A DNA stretch of 45,821 bases, taken from positions 1 through 45,821 of the forward strand of contig JAIXYC010000124.1 of assembly GCA_027490455.1 (NCBI GenBank), written 5' to 3'. The position numbers and the translations under genes were made by a program. The stretch comes from Sphingomonadales bacterium. GTDB lineage: Bacteria; Pseudomonadota; Alphaproteobacteria; Sphingomonadales; Sphingomonadaceae. Below are positions 19,516 to 29,859 of this stretch, piece after piece. The notes beneath the pieces were generated by a model. That model worked only from the letters and a program-made list of their open reading frames with translations, made no database searches and was not told the DNA's origin. Each line of letters begins with the position of its first letter. Within the stretch, counting starts at the first letter, position 1.

Positions 19516-20778
19516 ATGAACTATTTTGACCTTAAAAATGGCGTGTTGCACGCCGAAGATGTCCCCCTGCCCGATATTGCGGCGGCGGTGGGCACACCTG
19601 TCTATATCTATTCGCGCGCAACGCTGGAGCGGCACGCGCAAGTGTTCCGCGCTGGCTTGTCCGGCCTTGATAACCCGCATTTGGCCTTTGCCGTAAAATC
19701 CAACCCGAATTTGGCCGTGCTCAAGGTGCTCGCGCGTCAGGGCTATGGCGCAGATGTTGTGTCGGGCGGCGAAATGGACCGCGCATTGGCCGCTGGCATG
19801 GCGCCAGAAGACATTGTGTTTTCGGGCGTTGGTAAGACAGCCGAAGAAATCGTCCGCGCGTTGAAGGCGGGTATTGGGCAATTTAATATTGAGTCCGAAG
19901 AAGAAGGCCGCGAACTTGCGACGCTTGCGGACGCGTTGAATTATCAAGCGAACGCCGTGCTGCGTATAAACCCAGATGTCGACGCTGGAACGCATGGCAA
20001 GATTTCAACGGGGAAAGCCGACAATAAATTTGGCGTGGGCATTCACCGCGCCCCGGAAATTTATGGCCGCTTAAACGCTTTGCCCGGTCTGAATATGCGC
20101 GGCGTGGCGCTGCATATCGGCAGCCAATTGACCAGCCTTGAGCCGTTGGAGACAGCGTTCACAAAAGTCGGCATCCTGATTGCGGAACTGCGCGATCAAG
20201 GCCACAAAATCACCCATGTTGACTTGGGCGGCGGACTTGGCGTGCGCTATCGCGACGGTGACAATCCGCCTGAGCCTGCCGAATATGGCGCGATGATTGC
20301 GCGCGTGACCAAGGACTGGGGCGTGCGTTTGATGTTCGAACCCGGCCGTGTCATCGCCGGAAACGCCGGCGTCCTGCTGACGCGCGTTATTCGCGTAAAG
20401 CCCGGATCCGGCAATGCCCCCTTTGCCATTGTCGATGCCGCGATGAATGACTTGGCCCGACCCGCATTGTATGACGCATGGCATGATTTTGATGCGGTCG
20501 AACCCAATGGCCGCAAAATGACCGCCAACATTGTCGGCCCCGTATGTGAAACCGGCGATACCTTTGCCATGGGCCGCGAAATCGATGTTGTGGAGGCCAA
20601 TGACCTTGGCGTATTCCGCACAGCTGGCGCTTATGGCGCGACAATGGCAAGCACCTATAACAGCCGCGGCCTCGTCCCCGAAGTGCTCGTCGACGGCGAT
20701 AAATTCGCGGTGGTTGCGGAACGTATTTCGCCCGAGACCATTCTCGCTGCCGAGCATGTGCCCGACTGGCTGAAATAA
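19516..20778 (+). CDS. lysA: Diaminopimelate decarboxylase
   Basis: PVYIYSRATLERHAQVF, FAVKSNPNLAVL, VSGGEMDRAL, GGGLGVRY, GPVCETGDTFA. Confidence 0.98.
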   Translation: MNYFDLKNGVLHAEDVPLPDIAAAVGTPVYIYSRATLERHAQVFRAGLSGLDNPHLAFAVKSNPNLAVLKVLARQGYGADVVSGGEMDRALAAGMAPEDIVFSGVGKTAEEIVRALKAGIGQFNIESEEEGRELATLADALNYQANAVLRINPDVDAGTHGKISTGKADNKFGVGIHRAPEIYGRLNALPGLNMRGVALHIGSQLTSLEPLETAFTKVGILIAELRDQGHKITHVDLGGGLGVRYRDGDNPPEPAEYGAMIARVTKDWGVRLMFEPGRVIAGNAGVLLTRVIRVKPGSGNAPFAIVDAAMNDLARPALYDAWHDFDAVEPNGRKMTANIVGPVCETGDTFAMGREIDVVEANDLGVFRTAGAYGATMASTYNSRGLVPEVLVDGDKFAVVAERISPETILAAEHVPDWLK

Positions 20779-20788
20779 GGATAAAGAT

Positions 20789-21568
20789 TTGGACCAGCTC
20801 CCCATTTTCGTAAATCTGAAGGGCCGAAATGTCATTTTGGTCGGTGAAGGCGAAATGGCGGATGCGAAACGGCGGCTGATTGAACGCGCGGGCGGCATCT
20901 GCGTCGACGCCGCTGATCGCGCGGCACGGATTGCCTTCGTCGCCATCGCCGAAGAAGGCGAAGCCCGCATCGCTGCTGACGCATTGAAGGCCCGCGGTTT
21001 GCTGGTCAACGTTGTCGACCGCCCCGAAATTTGTGATTTTACGACGCCGGCGATTGTCGACCGGACCCCCGTGTTGATTGCAGTCGGCACCGGCGGCGCG
21101 TCGGCGGGCATGGCCAAGGCCATTCGCCAGCGTATCGAAACATTGCTGCCTGAAACATTGGGCCCGCTGGCCGAAGCTATTTCCGGCGCGCGCAGCAAAA
21201 TCCGTGCGCGTTGGTCCGAAGGGGCGGAGCGCCGACGTGCATTGGATCAAGGTTTCGCCGCCGGTGGGATGCTTGACCCGTTCGGCACGCATGACGACGC
21301 GACGGTCGACAATTGGATCATGCAGGCCGAAAATCCCAAGGGCGACCGTTTGATTGAGATTGCACTGCTCTCCGGCGATCCCGATGACCTTACGTTACTT
21401 ACTGCGCGGCTGCTTGGTGAAGCGGACAATGTGTTTCATGATCCCGGTGTGCCAGCGGTCATCCTCAATCGCGCGCGCGCCGATGCGGTTCGGCACGCAA
21501 GTGCGCCACCGGCGCCACCGCCCGAAGGCCTGTCCTTGTTCCTGCGGTTGCCGTTGGCGCAAGGATAG
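20789..21568 (+). CDS. Siroheme synthase N-terminal domain protein (precorrin-2 dehydrogenase/ferrochelatase-like)
   Basis: LPIFVNLKGRNVILVGEGEMADAKRRLIERAGG; TGGASAGMAKAIRQRIETLLPE; TTG start. Confidence 0.85.
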   Translation: MDQLPIFVNLKGRNVILVGEGEMADAKRRLIERAGGICVDAADRAARIAFVAIAEEGEARIAADALKARGLLVNVVDRPEICDFTTPAIVDRTPVLIAVGTGGASAGMAKAIRQRIETLLPETLGPLAEAISGARSKIRARWSEGAERRRALDQGFAAGGMLDPFGTHDDATVDNWIMQAENPKGDRLIEIALLSGDPDDLTLLTARLLGEADNVFHDPGVPAVILNRARADAVRHASAPPAPPPEGLSLFLRLPLAQG

Positions 21569-21606
21569 GGCATGACGACAGCGTAAATAGTCGCAAGGTC
21601 TTCATT

Positions 21607-22416
21607 GTGTCCGCTTTCCCCTCTAAAATTTGCTTTTACGGCTGTGGTAATATGGGGGGAGCCATGCTGCGCGGCTGGCTTGCTGCCGATGTCGCACCCG
21701 CCACCTTCCACATCATCGATCCGGTTGCAGAAAACTTGCCAGATGGCGTCCATCTCGATCGGTCGTCCGCTGCATTGGACACGCGCTTTGATATCGTCAT
21801 ATTGGGCATCAAGCCGCAGCTTTTGACCGAACTAGCGCCAGAAATAGCCCGAATCCTGAACCCCGGGGCGACATTGATATCCATCCTCGCCGGGACCACG
21901 ACCGATACGCTTTCGGGGTATTTTCCGGATGCGCGCGTCATCCGGTTGATGCCCAATTTGGCCGCAGCGATTGGCAAGTCCCCGCTGGGTGTTTTTGCGC
22001 CGCATGACGACGCGCAGCAACGGGCAGAGATGGCATCCTTATTGGCTCCGCTGGGTGCGGTCATCTGGATTGACGAAGAAGTGCATATGGACGCGGTAAC
22101 GGCGCTTGCCGGGTCTGGGCCAGCGTTCGTCTATCGCTTTATTGATGCACTGAGCCAAGGTGGTGAAGCCGCCGGATTGCCGCGTGCTATTGCCGCAAAA
22201 TTGGCGCTGGCGATGACCGAGGGCGCAGCGATATTGGCCGCGACCTCATCGGAAACGCCAACTGATCTGGCGCGACGCGTGACCAGTCCGGGCGGCACCA
22301 CAGCCGCAGGGCTTGCCGTGCTGGATTCAGATTCCGCGTTGAACATATTGATGACCGATACATTGCGCGCCGCACGTGACCGGGGCACTGAACTGGCCAA
22401 GGGAGACGTGACGTGA
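21607..22416 (+). CDS. proC: Pyrroline-5-carboxylate reductase
   Basis: ICFYGCGNMGGAMLRGWL, VIRLMPNLAAAIGKSPLGVF, DAVTALAGSGPAFVYRFIDAL, RRVTSPGGTTAAGL. Confidence 0.97.
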   Translation: MSAFPSKICFYGCGNMGGAMLRGWLAADVAPATFHIIDPVAENLPDGVHLDRSSAALDTRFDIVILGIKPQLLTELAPEIARILNPGATLISILAGTTTDTLSGYFPDARVIRLMPNLAAAIGKSPLGVFAPHDDAQQRAEMASLLAPLGAVIWIDEEVHMDAVTALAGSGPAFVYRFIDALSQGGEAAGLPRAIAAKLALAMTEGAAILAATSSETPTDLARRVTSPGGTTAAGLAVLDSDSALNILMTDTLRAARDRGTELAKGDVT

Positions 22417-24020
22417 CGTTGAAAATTGCACTCATCTTAAGCTGCGTCACTTTTGCATCGTCGGTGTCCGCGATGGTCGCAACGCCGCCATCGACCGAAG
22501 TGGCCGCCGCCAATCTTGCCAAGGCTGGCCCCATCGAAAGCTTGGACCTGTCGCAATTGGCCGACGGCATTGATGATGGCGCGTTGAACAGCGAAGCAAT
22601 TACGGCAGCCTATCTGGCGCGGATTGCAGCGGTGGATGACAGCGGGCCCATGTTGAATGCGGTCATCGCCACCTTCCCCGATGCGATGGATCAGGCGCGC
22701 GCCATGGATGCGGAACTGCTGGCAGGCACATATCGCGGGCCAATGCATGGTATTCCGGTGTTGGTGAAGGACAATGTCGAAGTGGCCGGACCAATCGCGA
22801 CGACCGCGGGATCATTGGCCTTGGCCGGCAATATAACCAATCGTGATGCGCCGTTGATTGCGCGGCTGCGTGCGGCGGGCGCGGTCATTCTTGGAAAAAC
22901 CAATTTGAGCGAGTGGGCCAATATCCGGTCGGATAACTCCACAAGCGGATGGAGCGCTGTCGGCGGCCTCACCAAAAATCCGCACGCGCTGGACCGCAAC
23001 AGCTGCGGCTCGTCGAGCGGCAGTGGTTCGGCAACGGCTGCGGGCCTTTCGGCGGGCAGCATTGGTACCGAGACCGATGGGTCGATCACCTGCCCCGCTA
23101 GCGTCAACGGCGTGGTCGGGTTCAAACCCACCGTCGGCCTTGTCTCGCGCCGCTATGTCGTGCCGATCAGCCACAGTCAGGACACGGCGGGCCCCATGAC
23201 GCGTTCGGTCCGTGATGCCGCCATCATGCTCACGGCAATGGCTGGCTCCGACCCTCAGGACGCTGCAACCGCCAATGCCGACACATGGCGCGGCGATTAC
23301 AGCAAGGACCTTTTTGTCGATGGGCTAAAGGGCATGCGCATTGGCGTCCTGCGTGCCCCCAATGTCGACGCCGCATTATTTGATGCGGCCCTTGCCACAT
23401 TGAAGGCTGGCGGCGCGGACGTCGTCATGCTGGATGGCAGCAAGATCGACCGCCAGAAAATCGGCCAAGGCGAATTCAAGGTTTTGCTGGCAGAGTTAAA
23501 GGCAGACCTGGCAACCTATTTGCAGGCCCTGCCCGAAGGCCTCGTCCCGCATAAAAGGCTGGCCGATGTCATTGCGTTCAACAAGGCCAATGCCAGCGCG
23601 GAATTGCAGCACTTCGGGCAGGACATATTTGAAACCGCCGATACAGAAGCCGGGCTAGACGATCCTGCCTATCTGCAAGCGCTGGCAACGTCGCGCGGTC
23701 TTGCCTCGGGCGCGCTCAATCAGTTTTTTGCCCATGACAAAGTTGATGTCATCATCGCCCAGACCAATGGTCCGGCGTGGCTGTCTACGCTTGGTAAAGG
23801 CGACGCCTTTACGGGACCAAGCGCAAGCCAATTGCCAGCCGTTGCCGGCTTTCCGCATTTGACCGTGCCGATGGGTCTGTCTGCTGGCTTGCCCGTTGGG
23901 TTAAGCTTCATTGGGCCAAAGTGGCATGACCATACTGTGTTAAAGGCGGGATATGCCTATGAACAGCTTTCAAAAGCACGTGTGACGCCGCAATTGCGGA
24001 CAACTTTAGAGAGTAAATGA
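22413..24020 (+). CDS. Secreted amidase (amidase signature family)
   Basis: Signal peptide; GIPVLVKDNVEVAG, NPHALDRNSCGSSSGSGSATAAGLSAGSIGTETDGSITCPAS amidase signature. Confidence 0.95.
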   Translation: MTLKIALILSCVTFASSVSAMVATPPSTEVAAANLAKAGPIESLDLSQLADGIDDGALNSEAITAAYLARIAAVDDSGPMLNAVIATFPDAMDQARAMDAELLAGTYRGPMHGIPVLVKDNVEVAGPIATTAGSLALAGNITNRDAPLIARLRAAGAVILGKTNLSEWANIRSDNSTSGWSAVGGLTKNPHALDRNSCGSSSGSGSATAAGLSAGSIGTETDGSITCPASVNGVVGFKPTVGLVSRRYVVPISHSQDTAGPMTRSVRDAAIMLTAMAGSDPQDAATANADTWRGDYSKDLFVDGLKGMRIGVLRAPNVDAALFDAALATLKAGGADVVMLDGSKIDRQKIGQGEFKVLLAELKADLATYLQALPEGLVPHKRLADVIAFNKANASAELQHFGQDIFETADTEAGLDDPAYLQALATSRGLASGALNQFFAHDKVDVIIAQTNGPAWLSTLGKGDAFTGPSASQLPAVAGFPHLTVPMGLSAGLPVGLSFIGPKWHDHTVLKAGYAYEQLSKARVTPQLRTTLESK

Positions 24021-24493
24021 TGGTTTCTCGCGGACACGATCTGGGCACTATGTTGCCCGCCGGCGCTGGCTTCGACCCCGCAATGGCCAACAAGCTGATG
24101 GGCAGATTTGGCCATGGCGGGTTCCTGAACATGCAATATGTCGGTCATGGTACCGACTGGGTCGAACTCTCCATCGACTGGCGCGAGGACCTTGTTGCAG
24201 ATCCGAATACGGGTATCCTTGCGTCGGCGGTCATCATCAGTCTGATGGACAACGCCACCAGCATGTCCATTTGGACCAAGCTCGGCGAATTCAGGCCGCA
24301 AGCGACGATGGACCTGCGGATCGACTATTTACGTCCGTCGCCTTCAGGCCAACGGGTATATGGCCGTGGCATTTGCTATCATTTGACCAACAGCATCGGC
24401 TTTGTTCGCGGCTTTGCCCATAATGGCAATCCAGACGAACCATTGGCGCATGCAAGCGGCACGTTCATTCGTACCGGAGACCGGATATCATGA
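24017..24493 (+). CDS. PaaI/hotdog-fold thioesterase family protein
   Basis: SAVIISLMDNATSMSIWTKLGEFRPQATMDLRIDYLRPSPSGQRVYGRG. Confidence 0.85.
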   Translation: MMVSRGHDLGTMLPAGAGFDPAMANKLMGRFGHGGFLNMQYVGHGTDWVELSIDWREDLVADPNTGILASAVIISLMDNATSMSIWTKLGEFRPQATMDLRIDYLRPSPSGQRVYGRGICYHLTNSIGFVRGFAHNGNPDEPLAHASGTFIRTGDRIS

Positions 24494-24906
24494 CCGACAC
24501 CACATATCCCCTTCCGCCTTATGCCCAAGCGTTGGATATGACGGTCGTTGACGAAATCGACGGTGCGCCGGTGATCAGCATGCCCTTTGCCGACCGCGTG
24601 CAGGGCCGTCCCGGGTATCTGCATGGTGGCGCGATTTCCGGATTGCTCGAAATCGCGGCCATCGCCGCCGTGCACCGTGCGTTACAGGCCAAGGGGAGCG
24701 ATTCCGCGATCAAACAAGTCAATGTCACGGTCGACTTCATGCGCGGCGGGCTAAGCCAGATGACCTATGCTATGGGCGAGGTCACCCGCCTTGGCCGCAC
24801 GATGGCCAATGTCGAGGCCCGCGCGTGGCAGGATGATCGGGATAAGCCCATCGCCATGGGCCATATGCACTATCTGATTAAGGCCAAGCGCGAAGACGCG
24901 GCCTGA
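24490..24906 (+). CDS. PaaI/hotdog-fold thioesterase family protein
   Basis: GRPGYLHGGAISGLLEIAAIAAVHRAL...VNVTVDFMRGG. Confidence 0.87.
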   Translation: MTDTTYPLPPYAQALDMTVVDEIDGAPVISMPFADRVQGRPGYLHGGAISGLLEIAAIAAVHRALQAKGSDSAIKQVNVTVDFMRGGLSQMTYAMGEVTRLGRTMANVEARAWQDDRDKPIAMGHMHYLIKAKREDAA

Positions 24907-24908
24907 CG

Positions 24909-25421
24909 TTATGCTTCGCCGTGCGTATCGATGAGCGCGCTGGCGATGGCGTCTTCGGGTGATTTGTCACCCCAGATGATGAACTGGAACACCGGATAGA
25001 AGCGTTCGCATTCGTCAATCGCGACGTCGATGATGGTTTGTGCCTGATCCACACCCAACAACCCGTTGGACGCCATCAAACTTCCATGACGGAACAACAA
25101 TATGCCGTTCGCAGACCACATGTCGAAATGGCCAAGCCACAATTGTTCATTGATAAGGCCCAGCGCGGTGTACACGCTCGCGCGCTTGTCCGCTGGTACC
25201 GTGATGTCAGGCAGAATGATAAGCTGCAGCGCATTGTCATCTTCACGCCAGATCGCGCGGATCTGATAGCTGGCCCAGCTGCCCTTATACTCGGCGGTAA
25301 TCTCGTCCTCGCCCTCAAGCTCGAACGACCAGCCACGCGCTTCGAACAATGCGGCGAGCATGTCTACGGGCGCGGATTCGTCCCGTTCGAATTGCTCATA
25401 TTGTTCGTCTGCGTCGTGCAT
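24909..25421 (-). CDS. YbjN domain-containing protein
   Basis: VDMLAALFEARGWSFELEGEDEITAEYKGSWASYQIRAIWREDDNALQLIILPD; start trimmed to MHDADEQ. Confidence 0.8.
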   Translation of the reverse strand: MHDADEQYEQFERDESAPVDMLAALFEARGWSFELEGEDEITAEYKGSWASYQIRAIWREDDNALQLIILPDITVPADKRASVYTALGLINEQLWLGHFDMWSANGILLFRHGSLMASNGLLGVDQAQTIIDVAIDECERFYPVFQFIIWGDKSPEDAIASALIDTHGEA

Positions 25422-25550
25422 GAAATTGCGCCTGTTATGATGCCCGCGAGTCTGCCTCTTGACTGACTCGCGCGCAAGCGACTTGCGACGCTGCGCAACA
25501 CAAGCTTGTGGGCCGACTGTGGAAAAGTTCAAATCGGACGGATTATGAAA

Positions 25551-25847
25551 TTATTTGGAAGGCTTGGCCTTTGCTGGCGCAGCGCCACCTTTTGCTTGAA
25601 GCGCGGCTTCCAACGCAGTCACCCGCTTACCAAGGGCATCGGCTTCGGCGCGGGCATTTGCCGCGAGTGTCTTTACAGCGTCAAATTCTTCACGCGACAC
25701 GAGGTCCAGACCGCCAGCCCATTCGCGGGCGCGTTCACGCATGCTCGCTTCGGCTTCGCGGCCCATGCCGGCAACTGTTCCGGCAACGCCATTCAGTACC
25801 TTGGCCAAATCATCAAAAATGCGCTTTTCGCTTTGCATGTCATTCAC
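25551..25847 (-). CDS. Accessory factor UbiK family protein
   Basis: RIFDDLAKVLNGVAGTVAGMGREAEASMRERAREWAGGLDLVSREEFDAVKTLAANARAEADALGKRVTALE. Confidence 0.88.
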   Translation of the reverse strand: MNDMQSEKRIFDDLAKVLNGVAGTVAGMGREAEASMRERAREWAGGLDLVSREEFDAVKTLAANARAEADALGKRVTALEAALQAKGGAAPAKAKPSK

Positions 25848-25865
25848 TCCATTGCGGTCGGGAGA

Positions 25866-26426
25866 TTAACCGCCATTGCCTATCTGGGAACTCGTAGCGG
25901 GCACGTAAAGGCTTTCTGCATCAGGATTCAACTGATCGATCTGAAAATTCAGTATCGATGCAAAGCTAATCCACACCAAATAAGGCACCATCAACCATGC
26001 CGAAGCCTTGCGAACGCGCGCAAATGCGAAGGTTGTCGCAATCGCGATACCCAGCATCACCAGGATGATGAAAAACGCGGCCGTCACTTCATGCTGTCCA
26101 AAAAATATCGGCGACCAACTGAGGTTGATCACAAATTGCAACAGGAACAGGCCAATCGCCACAGTGCGGACCCGCGCACCGCGCGCGTGAAGCACCATCG
26201 CAAAGGCAAGACCCATCATCAGATATAATGTCGGCCAAACCACACCGAACACCCAGCCCGGTGGCTGAATGGCGGGCTTAATCAAGGCTTGATACCATAG
26301 GTTCTCGGCGGTTGACCCTGACATGGTGCCGGAGAGAAACCCAAGAAACATGGTGAGCGGAATAACCAACAACGCCCAGCGCAATAACGACATACGCGGC
26401 TGCGATTCTGATGCGATCTGGTTCAT
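25866..26426 (-). CDS. TspO/MBR family protein
   Basis: WYQALIKPAIQPPGWVFGVVWPTLYLMMGLA, LNLSWSPIFF-like segment. Confidence 0.95.
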   Translation of the reverse strand: MNQIASESQPRMSLLRWALLVIPLTMFLGFLSGTMSGSTAENLWYQALIKPAIQPPGWVFGVVWPTLYLMMGLAFAMVLHARGARVRTVAIGLFLLQFVINLSWSPIFFGQHEVTAAFFIILVMLGIAIATTFAFARVRKASAWLMVPYLVWISFASILNFQIDQLNPDAESLYVPATSSQIGNGG

Positions 26427-26575
26427 ACCAAGGCTCCTGCCTGTTCAGCGAGTCGGGAGAAACGCCATCATTCGACACAGTAGCACTCAGCCACAATAGA
26501 ACAAGACCGCCCACCCCAAGGGGCAGACGGCCATGTGTCTCAATTCAGGGCGCGGAGACCGGCCCGGATTGTAAT

Positions 26576-26875
26576 TTACTTACGTGTGCCCGAAAGGCCC
26601 ATCGAACCAAAGGCACCTGCCTTTACTTCACCGGTGATAGCATCGCCCGAAACGGTTGCGGTTGCATCCAGATGCATTGGCATTGGAACAGTGATGTCCA
26701 TGCCCCAGCTCAACGTGTCGCCATCGACGGTGCCATTGGCAATGTCCATTGCACCAAGGCCACCCGACATGCTGCCCGAAAAGCTGCCGCCGTCGCTATT
26801 GACGGTCAAAACGGCCTTTTGGTCACCCATTGGGCTTTTGATTGTTACGTCCCATTGGCCATCAACTGCTGCCAT
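26576..26875 (-). CDS. Conserved small hypothetical protein
   Basis: 99-aa ORF VDGQWDVTIKSPMGDQKAVLTVNSDGGSFSGSMSG, beta-rich; same strand as neighbours. Confidence 0.7.
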   Translation of the reverse strand: MAAVDGQWDVTIKSPMGDQKAVLTVNSDGGSFSGSMSGGLGAMDIANGTVDGDTLSWGMDITVPMPMHLDATATVSGDAITGEVKAGAFGSMGLSGTRK

Positions 26876-26886
26876 ATTCTTGCTCC

Positions 26887-29769
26887 TTACTTGGTTGTTT
26901 TACTTGCAGTGGTGTTAGCAGCTTCGCTTACCATTTCAATTGGCAATCCAAGTGCTTCAAGCTGTGGCTTCACCTTGGCGGCATCACCCACGACCAGCCA
27001 CGTAATTTTCGACGGATCAACCTTTGCGCGCATTGCGTCGTTCAATGCCTTGGCGGTCAGGGCGTTATATTTGCCCGCCAATGTTTCGGCATAATCGAAC
27101 GAACGCTTGTTCAAACGATCGGACTGCATCTGCCCCAGAACGGCGGACGACTGTTCATAACTGCCCGGCAGTTCAAGCACATTGCCCTTGATGGTCTTTT
27201 CCAGTTCTTCCGCAGTAACCGGCTTGGCACCGTTAAAGTCATTTAACTGGTCAATCAAAACCTTGACCGATGGTCCTGTCTGATTGGTTTGGACTGGCGC
27301 AAACATATAAAATGGCACGCGGTCTTCCGCGCCATTTACTTGGCTGCGCACGCCATAAGACCAACCCTTGGTTTCGCGCAGGTCCATATTGATACGCGAC
27401 AGGAAGTCACCGCCAAAAACCTCGTTCGCCGCCCGCAGGGTCAGCAAATCGTCCGATCCCTTTGCATCCAGCACGACGCCGGCAAGGACCAGCGACTGTG
27501 GCGAATTTGGCCGGTCAATCAGCAAAATCTTGGATTGCGGCGTAGGGATGGCCGCAGAGAAATTCTTCGCTGGCGCAGCTGGCGCGGTTGGCTTCCACTT
27601 GCCAAAGCGCTGTTCCAACATCGGCTTAACTTCTTTCAGCGTGGTATCACCGACGACAAAGATTTCCGCTTTTTCCGGATGTATCCATGACTGGTGGAAA
27701 TTGGCGACGTCGGCACGCGTGATGGTTGCAACCGTTTCGGCATAGCCGCTACCCGTTTGCGGCCCGCCATAAGGATGTGCGTTTCCGTATAGCAATGGGG
27801 GCAGGCGGCGCACGGCAATGCCCTGCGGTTGGTTATTTTCCGCCTTAATCCGCGTCAACTGCTGAACGCGGACGCGCTCCAGTTCATTGGTTGCGAAAGC
27901 CGGATTTTTGATCACATCGGCCAAAAGGTCGAGCGATAGACCCAAATTTGGCTTTACCGCACGCAGGCTTGCCACTGTCCGGTCAAGCGACGATCCGACA
28001 TTGACGTCGGCGCCCAATTTCTCTTCGGTTTCCGCAAGCTTGGTCGATGTGAGCGTCTGGGTGCCTTCCAACATCATCGTCGACATCATCGACGCGATAC
28101 CGCGCTTGTCTGCTGGATCAGCAGCAAAGCCCGCGTTGAAACTGACCGCGACACGGACCGTTGGCACGGCTGCCCGCCGTGCGAAGAAAACCTTGATACC
28201 ATTGCCAAGCGTTGTTTCCTCAACGGTCGGGAAATCCAGCGATGGGGTGCCGGTTGGCTCTGGGAATTTGCTGCGGTCTTGAAACGCCAAAGGCGCAGCC
28301 GCAAGCATATCTTCGGTTCCGGGGGGCGCGTAAAAGGCAGGCGATGTCAGCGTGCCGGTGCGGCTGCCCGATCCTGCTGCCACTTCCTTATACACTTCAC
28401 GCTCGCCTGGCTCTACGCGAATTTCGAGCACAGGGCGGGTCAGCCATTTTTGCATCGCCGCCTTTACAGCTTCGGGCTTTGTCGTGGCGAGACGCTCCAA
28501 CTCTTTCTTGTAGAAATTCGAGTCACCAACATAAAGCTGACCTTCGGCAAGCGCGACGGCCTTGCCACCAAATCCGCCAACCTGTTCAAGGCCATCGATC
28601 TGCTGGGCAATGTTGCTGGCGGCGACGCGCTGCACTTCCTCAGCGGTTGGACCCGTGGCGATGTAATCGGCCAATATTTCATCCAGCCGCTTGGCAACCG
28701 CATCGGCATCACCGCCGGGCTTCACATCCGCTTGAATGTTAATCAGGCTGCCTTGCATGAACGGGATCATATATGCCGAAACGCCAACGACACTTTGTTC
28801 CTGACGCACGAGGATATTGTCGAGGCGCGAGCTGGACAGGCCGCCAAGCGCGCTCATGCCAATGTAAAGCGCATTTGCATCAGGGTCGGCCAATCCCGGC
28901 ACCACCCAGTTGCGATAAATACGTGTGGTCGGAACCTTGTCCTTCATCACGATTTTAACAGGCTTTTCCAGCGTCGGCACAGGCGCATTGACGGGCGCAA
29001 CATCTTTGCCGCGCTTAATACTGCCGAACCATTTTTCAACGAGCGGTTTGGCTTGCGCGGCGTTGATATCGCCTGCCAGCACGAGCACCGCATTATTGGG
29101 GCCATAATGGTCGATAAACCAATTTTTCATGTCATCCAGCGACGCCGCCGACAGGTCTTCCAAGCTGCCAATCGTGTCGTGATGATAAGGGTGACCAACG
29201 GGGAAGAGTGTTTCCGAACGCTTGTAATCAACCAGTCCAAATGGCTGATTGTCGCCCTGACGCTTTTCGTTCGAAACAACGCCGATCTGGTTATCCAGCT
29301 TTTCCTTGGAAACGGCATTGAGCAAATAGCCCATGCGATCGCTTTCGAGGAACAATGCAGATTCCAGCGCAGTCGTCGGGACGGTCTGGAAATAGTTGGT
29401 CCGGTCGAGCCATGTCGTTCCGTTCAAGTCGGTGGCGCCGATTTTCTTGGTATATTCAAAATAGTCGCCCGGCGCGTTTTCGCTGCCGTTGAACATGATA
29501 TGTTCGAACAAATGGGCATAGCCCGTTTTGCCTTTGGGTTCGTTCTTTGACCCTACGCCATACCAGATGGAAACCGCAACAATGGTTGCCTTGCGGTCTT
29601 CATGCACCAACACCGTCAGGCCGTTGTCGAGTGTGAATTTCTCATGCGGAATATTCACGGCCTCCACCAGCTTTGACACTGGTGCAGCGGTTTGCGCAAA
29701 TGCGGGTGCCTGCGCGGCCAACACCGAACCGGACAACATAAGGGCGAGGGTCAATTTACGGATCATCAT
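26887..29769 (-). CDS. M16 family metallopeptidase (pitrilysin-like, two-domain)
   Basis: Signal peptide; KTGYAHLFEHIMFNGSENAPG (HxxEH), second M16-like half. Confidence 0.96.
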   Translation of the reverse strand: MMIRKLTLALMLSGSVLAAQAPAFAQTAAPVSKLVEAVNIPHEKFTLDNGLTVLVHEDRKATIVAVSIWYGVGSKNEPKGKTGYAHLFEHIMFNGSENAPGDYFEYTKKIGATDLNGTTWLDRTNYFQTVPTTALESALFLESDRMGYLLNAVSKEKLDNQIGVVSNEKRQGDNQPFGLVDYKRSETLFPVGHPYHHDTIGSLEDLSAASLDDMKNWFIDHYGPNNAVLVLAGDINAAQAKPLVEKWFGSIKRGKDVAPVNAPVPTLEKPVKIVMKDKVPTTRIYRNWVVPGLADPDANALYIGMSALGGLSSSRLDNILVRQEQSVVGVSAYMIPFMQGSLINIQADVKPGGDADAVAKRLDEILADYIATGPTAEEVQRVAASNIAQQIDGLEQVGGFGGKAVALAEGQLYVGDSNFYKKELERLATTKPEAVKAAMQKWLTRPVLEIRVEPGEREVYKEVAAGSGSRTGTLTSPAFYAPPGTEDMLAAAPLAFQDRSKFPEPTGTPSLDFPTVEETTLGNGIKVFFARRAAVPTVRVAVSFNAGFAADPADKRGIASMMSTMMLEGTQTLTSTKLAETEEKLGADVNVGSSLDRTVASLRAVKPNLGLSLDLLADVIKNPAFATNELERVRVQQLTRIKAENNQPQGIAVRRLPPLLYGNAHPYGGPQTGSGYAETVATITRADVANFHQSWIHPEKAEIFVVGDTTLKEVKPMLEQRFGKWKPTAPAAPAKNFSAAIPTPQSKILLIDRPNSPQSLVLAGVVLDAKGSDDLLTLRAANEVFGGDFLSRINMDLRETKGWSYGVRSQVNGAEDRVPFYMFAPVQTNQTGPSVKVLIDQLNDFNGAKPVTAEELEKTIKGNVLELPGSYEQSSAVLGQMQSDRLNKRSFDYAETLAGKYNALTAKALNDAMRAKVDPSKITWLVVGDAAKVKPQLEALGLPIEMVSEAANTTASKTTK

Positions 29770-29859
29770 ATGCTCCTAAAGATATTTTTAATGCCGCCTG
29801 AGATAGCGTCACAACGGACAAACACAATCTGGCGGCTGCACATTTTCGACAAACGCCAT

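Noticed and set aside
18979-19995. 338-aa minus-strand ORF antisense to argH/lysA
   Set aside because: Overlaps argH, the lipoprotein gene and lysA; composition typical of antisense frame.
20071-21198. 375-aa minus-strand ORF antisense to lysA and the siroheme synthase gene
   Set aside because: Low-complexity antisense translation, no recognisable domain; both sense genes are clear.
28279-29550. 423-aa plus-strand ORF antisense to the M16 peptidase
   Set aside because: Shadow ORF from high-GC codon bias; the opposite strand encodes a clear two-domain M16 protease and this translation shows no family motifs.
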